From: Acidobacteriaceae bacterium
GTDB lineage: Bacteria > Acidobacteriota > Terriglobia > Terriglobales > Acidobacteriaceae
Length of the DNA stretch: 6,642 nt
Direction: 5' to 3'
Assembly (NCBI GenBank): GCA_003166055.1
Contig: PMWR01000011.1
Coordinates: 2,194-8,835, forward strand
The position numbers were made by a program, and so were the translations under genes. Under the pieces are notes generated by a model. The model was not told where the DNA came from. It saw only the letters and a program-made list of their open reading frames with translations, and searched no databases. Shown here one piece after another: positions 1 to 5,300 of the stretch. The first letter of the stretch is position 1; each line of letters opens with the position of its first letter.

Positions 1-1467
1 ATCGTAATTGCCCTTAGCGTTGCCGCAGTGGTGCGTGCCGCCGTACTTGCACGGCGGGCAAGTGCGGTTGCGGAGCGCCGCCTCCAGGACGAGCGGGAAT
101 TGGCACACAGCTACATCTTCGATCTCGACCCGATGCTTGAAGAAGTTCCCGGAACCGTACCGGTACGTGTTTTCATCCTGAAACATGCCCTGAAGTATCT
201 CAACGCAATGTCGCAGGAGAAGATGGGAGACGACGAACTGGCGCAGGACGTCGCCAGCGGCTACCTGCGTGTGGGGCAGGTGCAGGCCGACGTAGCGACT
301 CCGAGCATGAATGACCGTGTTGGAGCCTGGGAATCGATGAATCGCGCCCACGCTATACAGCAGGGACTCTTTGACAAGCATCCGGGAGACCTGGCGCGAC
401 GCGGGTTTCTGCTGAGGACCACATTCCTGATGAGTTTTCTGGCGACCGATGACGGGGACATCGCGCGAGCGGACCAACTGGGGCAGGAGTCTTGGGAATT
501 AGGTCAACCGATTGTTGCGGCGGGTCCCAAGTCGCCGCGATACTCCACCATGATTTCCGTGGCCTGGGATTTGGCGAATAACCGGGGCGGGAATGGTGGC
601 GAGTGGAACTTTGCGGACCCATTGGCCGCATTGCCCTGGCTGGACAAAATGCATCGTTTGATCCTCAGCTACAAAGACTCCCTCCAAGGGAAGGCGCCAA
701 ATGGCACAGCGCCGGCTGACTACCTGGAAAGGGAAGCGATCGCACGCGCCGGGGTGTTCTTTCAATTGGGCCGGAAAGAAGATGCGCGCGACCAATTCAA
801 GCAAGCGCTCCAACTGTCGCAGGGAGATACCAGCAGAACCCTCGTTGAAAGCCAGGTGCAGTTGGTGATTCGGTACAGTTTCGCGGACTTTCTGCTGAAC
901 ACCCACGATGTGAAGGCCGCGGAGGCGATGGCGCCTCCCCTGCCGCCTCCGCTACCTCTCAGCGACAGCAATCGATCGGAGATTTCGCAGCGCGCCGACA
1001 TGCTCGGCCAGCGGGCCCGTATCAATTTGAGGACCGGGCGGCTGAGCGCTGGAAAGCACATGATGGATGAGGCTCTGAATACTTTTGAAAAGCTCTATCG
1101 GGGCGACCCGAATGACGCCACAAGCATGGGCGAGTTGGCCTACACGAGCTTTGACCTGGCCGAAGAACAGACGCTTGACCCTGTGACAAGAAAGCGGCTC
1201 TACCTGCGCGTTATTCAGGTCACAAGCCCTTTTGAAAAGAAGCATCCCGAAGTGCTGAGCGCGACCATGTTGATCGCAAAGGCGAATCTCGGTCTGGCCC
1301 AGTTGACGAAGGCTTCGGCCGGTCCAGAGCAGCGGTCGACATACGCGCGGCAGGCCGCTGACGGCTTTTCCCGTATTCTGGCTGCACATCCATCGCAGCC
1401 GGAAGCCAGCCGGCTGGAAGCGCAGGCGCAGGCGCTACTCGGGTCCGGTCTACCCGGCAGGCATTGA
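1..1467 (+). CDS. C-terminal part of a probable membrane Ser/Thr protein kinase with TPR-like tail (5' truncated)
   Basis: The frame is open from base 1 to the TGA at 1465-1467. A GTG at 28 is available, but the frame continues leftward, so the gene is probably cut by the window edge. The first residues (IVIALSVAAVV) look like the end of a transmembrane helix, followed by a basic, coiled-coil-like stretch (ARRASAVAERRLQDERELAHS). The block LAHSYIFDLDPMLEEVPGTVPVR... resembles the segment just after the membrane helix of acidobacterial eukaryotic-like Ser/Thr kinases (family pattern LANS.LF..HDAI..LPGSTPAR, from memory). The rest is alpha-helical with TPR-like pairs, for example around 721-830 (AGVFFQLGRKEDARDQFKQA), 1000-1170 and 1340-1440. 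A proline-rich linker (APPLPPPLPL) lies at about 931-960. No kinase motif can be seen, since that domain would be upstream. Expected role: extracytoplasmic protein-binding part of a sensor kinase. It could instead be a stand-alone membrane-anchored TPR protein. It converges on the sigma gene with 12 bases between them. Confidence 0.72.
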   Translation: MVIALSVAAVVRAAVLARRASAVAERRLQDERELAHSYIFDLDPMLEEVPGTVPVRVFILKHALKYLNAMSQEKMGDDELAQDVASGYLRVGQVQADVATPSMNDRVGAWESMNRAHAIQQGLFDKHPGDLARRGFLLRTTFLMSFLATDDGDIARADQLGQESWELGQPIVAAGPKSPRYSTMISVAWDLANNRGGNGGEWNFADPLAALPWLDKMHRLILSYKDSLQGKAPNGTAPADYLEREAIARAGVFFQLGRKEDARDQFKQALQLSQGDTSRTLVESQVQLVIRYSFADFLLNTHDVKAAEAMAPPLPPPLPLSDSNRSEISQRADMLGQRARINLRTGRLSAGKHMMDEALNTFEKLYRGDPNDATSMGELAYTSFDLAEEQTLDPVTRKRLYLRVIQVTSPFEKKHPEVLSATMLIAKANLGLAQLTKASAGPEQRSTYARQAADGFSRILAAHPSQPEASRLEAQAQALLGSGLPGRH

Positions 1468-1489
1468 GGGTGAAGCACCTCAGTTTTTT
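1465..1489 (+). terminator. Rho-independent terminator built from both convergent stop codons
   Basis: The left arm TGAGGGTG (1465-1472) pairs with CACCTCA (1476-1482) across an AAG loop, giving 7 base pairs with one bulged G (1469). Six T residues follow at 1484-1489. It lies directly at the end of the plus-strand gene and should stop its transcript. The T-tract exists only on the plus strand, so it is not an evident terminator for the sigma gene. The 5' TGA of the hairpin is the stop codon of the upstream gene, and the 3' TCA is the complement of the stop codon of the minus-strand sigma gene. Confidence 0.7.
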
Positions 1490-2025
1490 GACGACTTGAG
1501 CTCGCGAGCCAGCCACAAACGTCCTGAAATCCAGTCGCGATGAACGGTGGCCGTGGAAACGTCCAGGTAGTCCGCAGTCTCTTTCAAGGTCAGGCCGCCG
1601 AAGATGCGTAATTCCGCCACCTGCGCCTGCCGCGCATCCAGTGCCGCCAGGCGGTCAAGCACCTCGTCCACATCGGAAAAAGCGACGGGCGCAGTGCCGG
1701 CCGGTTCCGGCGAGTCCGATAGACAAAGGATGGTCACCTCGCCTCCGCGCTTGTTGGCGCGCCGCTTCTCCTCATGCGTGCGCAGGATGCGCCGCATCAT
1801 CTGCGCAGCCACGCCAAGCAGGTGAGCACGATTTGAGAAGTCCACACTGTGCTGTCCAATCAGGCGAAGGTAGGTTTCGCTGACCAGAGCGGTCGGCTGC
1901 AGGGTGTGGCCGTCCCGTTCATTGCGCATATAGGCCGCCGCCAGGCGATGGAGTTCATCGTAGACCTGCGGAAGAACCGAATCGAGCAAGATCTTCTTGC
2001 CCTGGCCGTGGCTGGAGTCGCTCAT
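1480..2025 (-). CDS. ECF RNA polymerase sigma factor, acidobacterial TIGR02999/Sigma70_ECF type
   Basis: This is a complete 181-residue sigma-70 family protein, the usual length for the group. Region sigma-2 covers about residues 13-92 and carries the family signatures LQPTALVSETYLRL (42-55) and HLLGVAAQMMRRIL (68-81), followed by the basic run EKRRANKRGG (86-95) that leads into a variable acidic linker (96-118). Region sigma-4 covers about 119-176: DEVLDRLAALDARQAQVAELRIFGGLTLKETADYLDVS, then the recognition helix TATVHRDW (158-165), which would contact the promoter -35 element. The role is to direct core RNA polymerase to a specific promoter set in the cytoplasm. No anti-sigma gene is visible; members of this group are often found beside Ser/Thr kinases, which fits the kinase-like neighbour. 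The start at 2025 is chosen because AGGTG lies 5 bases upstream of the ATG. It is divergent from the protease gene and convergent with the kinase-like gene. Confidence 0.95.
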   Translation of the reverse strand: MSDSSHGQGKKILLDSVLPQVYDELHRLAAAYMRNERDGHTLQPTALVSETYLRLIGQHSVDFSNRAHLLGVAAQMMRRILRTHEEKRRANKRGGEVTILCLSDSPEPAGTAPVAFSDVDEVLDRLAALDARQAQVAELRIFGGLTLKETADYLDVSTATVHRDWISGRLWLARELKSSKN

Positions 2026-2030
2026 GGGCG

Positions 2031-2035
2031 CACCT
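2031..2035 (-). promoter_or_regulatory. Ribosome binding site of the sigma factor gene
   Basis: Read on the minus strand, AGGTG ends 5 bases before the ATG whose first base is 2025. This supports the chosen start and the 181-residue length. Confidence 0.6.
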
Positions 2036-2047
2036 GAACCTACAAAG

Positions 2048-2056
2048 ATTATCTCA
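2048..2056 (-). promoter_or_regulatory. Possible extended -10 promoter of the sigma factor gene
   Basis: On the minus strand the sequence reads TGAGATAAT, that is TG-N-GATAAT, an extended -10 element with five of six matches to TATAAT. Transcription would begin near 2041 and leave a leader of about 15 bases, just enough to hold the AGGTG ribosome site. A possible -35 hexamer (AGGACA, complement of 2073-2078) is 19 bases away, longer than ideal. This would be a housekeeping-type promoter rather than a clear ECF promoter. It is a prediction from pattern only. Confidence 0.38.
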
Positions 2057-2077
2057 AAAAGGAGGCAATTTCTGTCC

Positions 2078-2097
2078 TTTTCACCCGGTGGTGAGAA
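2078..2097. repeat. Short inverted repeat (hairpin) in the divergent intergenic region
   Basis: TCACC (2081-2085) and GGTGA (2090-2094) flank the four-base spacer CGGT. The pairing extends outward by one G-T and two A-T pairs, giving an 8-bp stem. It lies just upstream of the possible -35 region of the sigma gene, so it could be a protein-binding operator or a leader hairpin. It is not a terminator: the T-run lies on the wrong side on both strands. Function unknown. Confidence 0.4.
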
Positions 2098-2110
2098 AAA
2101 AGCCGGCGGT

Positions 2111-2164
2111 TTCCAGCGTTACCAGTGTTCCCCAATTCCGGCCACTCTCAGCAAGGCGCTGGAA
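2111..2164. repeat. Separated 8-bp inverted repeat upstream of the protease gene
   Basis: TTCCAGCG (2111-2118) and CGCTGGAA (2157-2164) are exact inverted copies with 38 bases between them. A smaller pair, AGTG (2124-2127) and CACT (2143-2146), is nested inside. If transcribed with the protease gene, it could form a stem in the 5' leader ending about 42 bases before the start codon. A repeat of this size can arise by chance in this much sequence, so regulatory meaning is uncertain. Confidence 0.3.
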
Positions 2165-2193
2165 TCCGTCTCCCAAATGTGGGGGCGAGCATT

Positions 2194-2200
2194 GAAAGGA
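2194..2200 (+). promoter_or_regulatory. Ribosome binding site of the metalloprotease gene
   Basis: GAAAGGA ends 6 bases before the ATG at 2207. An in-frame ATG at 2177 has no comparable site in front of it, so this site decides the start. No convincing -10/-35 pair was found for this gene between 2026 and 2193. Confidence 0.6.
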
Positions 2201-2206
2201 CACACC

Positions 2207-2377
2207 ATGCGAATCGTCTCTGCCCCAGCTTATCCGTCTGCCAACTCCGCCATCCCACCGAAGATCAGCCCCAATGCCGGCGGCAGCAGGATTCGCGCAC
2301 ATCGCCACCGGTCGGCAATCATCCTCGCCATGTTGTGTCTCCTTCTGCTGGCAGGTTCAGCCGGGGATGTTGCCGCG
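2207..2377 (+). other. Signal peptide with a long basic N-region
   Basis: Residues 26-36 are basic (GSRIRAHRHRS), followed by a hydrophobic core at 37-50 (AIILAMLCLLLLAG). A type I cleavage site is likely after VAA (55-57), leaving Gln58 as the first mature residue. There is no twin-arginine motif, and Cys44 is not in a proper lipobox, so Sec export followed by signal peptidase I is most likely. The N-region of about 36 residues is longer than usual. Confidence 0.7.
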
Positions 2378-5300
2378 CAGACGACGACCTTTGCGGATCC
2401 TGCTGTGCCCGTGGCTCTTGTCCCCTCGGCGTTTTACTCGCAGGTCTATGTCCTGAATCAGGATCGCACCGTGAGCGAATTCGCGACTGAGAACGTTCAG
2501 AATCTTGGATACTCCTGCCCCGCGGCTCCAGGGCTGGCGGCACAGACGACAACACCGCACACACTCGCCTACGACGGATATCTGTACGAGATCGGCCCCA
2601 GTTCCGCCAATTCCAACTTCGGCGTGGTGGGTATTTCAACTCCCAATTACAACGGATGCAAATACTCCCCCGAGGTCGACATTCCCGGCAATCCGGCCAC
2701 CGTAGCGGCGGCCGCAGGCGACCCCCGGTATCACCGGCTAATGGTCCTAACCCAGGATGGCGGCAACACAACCGACAAGCTGACGGGGTTTGATACTTCG
2801 GGGTTTTTCTTTAGCGGTAGCGCGTTGCTTCCTCTTGGACAAGCGGGCCTCGACCAGGGAGCGCAATACACTGCGCTCGTCACGGATTTCGATGGCCTGG
2901 GCGATACGGTTATCACGGAACTCTCGACGCCCAGCAGCCCTGGGAATCTCTGGATCTACAATCCCGCATCCGGAACCGCGATGAAGGTGCTCGCTCCTGG
3001 AGGAGGGAACCTGCCGGCGGTTGCAGCGTTCATCCTTCACAATCCAAACAACCTGGGCGGAGGCCTGCTGGTGCTGGCCAATCAGGATGGCCTGACCGCC
3101 GCGAACGCCGGCGCGCCGCCGCTCGACACCACGCCCTTCAGCATCATCGACCTCGGCCAGCTTCATACGCTGATTGCCGCTCAGCCTTCCGGAATAACCT
3201 CGGTCACTCTTCCCTTCATCACGACGATTCCAGCCACTCTGCCTTACTACGCCATGCTTGGCGCGGCGTACAACCCCATCAACCACTTGCTTTATGCTGT
3301 TGTGGGCGGCGGAACCAGCACCACCGACGTGTTTCGCAACGTCGTCAGCTACGACCCCACCTCACCCTCATCTCCGTCAGAAACCGTTGTGGCCGACGTC
3401 ACCGCGATTCCCATTATTCCCCCGGCCTATCCCCAGCTTGCACTCAGCGCGGCCTCGGGAACGCTCCAGCTCCTGCTTGCCGATCCCAGTGCCGTTTATT
3501 CAGTTGGCATCACCGCCGGCGCAACCAACACCGTTACGCAGATCACTGGCGCCAACTTCCCGAGCGATCCGGGCTTTCAGCCCACGGCAATGGCCGCACA
3601 TGGGCTGGTGGGCGATACGTACATTGCGTCGCAGTCTGGTTACATAGACACGCTCACGCTGACCGCCGGAGCACCGCACGAGGCCCTGCTCGATCTAAAC
3701 GGCTCACTCGTGCAGGCGACGGTCGGCGATGACTCGTCTATCGGTCTGTATGGCTATTTCTACGAGACCAGTGACACCAGCCTCAGCAGTACCCAAATCA
3801 CCATCACGGCTTTCCCGCAGAATCCCACCGGCCCTCCGTTCACCTTTGCGATGGTTCCCTCCATCGGCGCTCGCGGCGGAACCTCCGTTGACGGCACGTT
3901 TACTCGCGCAGGCCAGTACACGCTGGTTGCGTCCTTCCCGGGCGACAGCTTCTTTGCTCCCACAGTTTCCAGCCCGGTCAACGTCAGCGTCGCCGAGCCG
4001 CCACTCCCCACTCAGATTTCCTTGACCGCGAACGCATTCAGCGCCACCTCGGCTCTCGTATACGTAACCCTGACAGGTACGAACTACACCCCCACCGGAA
4101 CCATTACTGTCATCGACGCTGTCTCGGGTCTCACCATTGGAACCCACACGCTGGCCGGCGGCCTGGTGACTCCAATCAGCTTCTACATCACGCTGGCCAG
4201 CACAACCAAATCCGTGCAGGCGAGCTATAGCGGAGACTCACTCAATCAGCCAAGCACGTCAAATCCTTTCACTCTAGGCCCTGCGCCGCAAAAGACCACG
4301 CTTTCCATCACCGGCCCGGCGACGGGAGCCAAAGAATCCACCTCATTCTTCACGGTCCTTCTCACGTCCAGCTCGACAGTTGCCCCCACTGGCAACATCA
4401 CGGTGACGGCCGTCCTTCAGGGAACAACAAGCGCGCTGACTTTTGATCCAATTCACGCCGCGATGGCGTTTGCCGCCAACGGCGCAGGCCTGAACTTCAA
4501 TCCCCCCTCCGCAGGAACGTTTGTCTTCACGGCCACCTACCCCGGCGACACCAACTACCTTGCCTCCAGCGCCAATGCAACCATCGTCGTCGCGGGCAGC
4601 CCAAGCACGCTGGTCCTCACTCCGGCAGCGAATCCCACCACTGCCAGTCCTTTCAACGTCAGCATCGCGCTCAACTCCGTCGACAAGTCTGTTCCCGCAG
4701 GAAACATCACACTGACTGCTCAGCTTCCAGGCTCTGCTGCCGTCACTGAAGGGACTGCCCCGGCACTGGCCGCGATCCAGTCAGCCGGAGCAAACATCAG
4801 CGTCGGAGTCAGCGTTCCGGGGACCTACACCCTCACCGCCAGCTATCCGGGCGATGCGAACTTTGCTCCGGTCACCGGCACTGCGACCGTAATCGTAACC
4901 GGTGTTTCTCAGTTGCAGCTCTTTCCCAGAACGCTTAGCTTCGTTGCGACCCCTCCTGCCACCAGCAGTCCAGCATCGGTCACTCTTACCAATGCTGGCT
5001 CGTCTACACTGACGATTTCGAGTATTCAAATCACGGGCACTGGATTTGCGGAGACCTCAAACTGCGGCGCCACGCTTGCGTCAAAAGCAACCTGCACGGT
5101 GACCGCGACATTTACTGCCACGACCCCAGGAGTATTTCCCGGCTTCCTGATTTTCTCAACCCCCGGCTTTCCAGCCCAGGATGTTACGCTCAGCGGCACA
5201 TCGGTCGGCTATCTGACCAGCGTTTCGCCCACGAGTATTGGTTTCATCGATCAGACTGTCGGCACTACCACCGTGCATCCACAGGTAGTCACTCTTACGA

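Noticed and set aside
2078..2097. Hairpin TCACC-CGGT-GGTGA considered as a terminator
   Set aside because: The T-run precedes the stem on both strands instead of following it, and both flanking genes start here rather than end.
2088..2195. Short 35-codon frame (GTG start) after the AAAGGAGG run in the intergenic region
   Set aside because: The spacing from the ribosome site to the GTG is 22 bases, too long, and the peptide shows no recognisable features.
2177..2209. Alternative ATG at 2177 for the metalloprotease
   Set aside because: It has no ribosome site and would lengthen an already long N-region before the signal peptide core; the ATG at 2207 has GAAAGGA at 6 bases.
2320..2350. Cys44 within the signal sequence considered as a lipoprotein lipobox
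   Set aside because: The residues before it (AML) do not fit the [LVI][ASTVI][GAS]C pattern, and a hydrophobic stretch continues after the Cys, so signal peptidase I cleavage near residue 57 fits better.
2747..3286. 179-codon minus-strand open frame (and similar ones at 3704-4147, 952-1389 and 6044-6484)
   Set aside because: All are antisense to clearly coding sequence, have Arg/Gly-rich low-complexity translations, and show no family motif.
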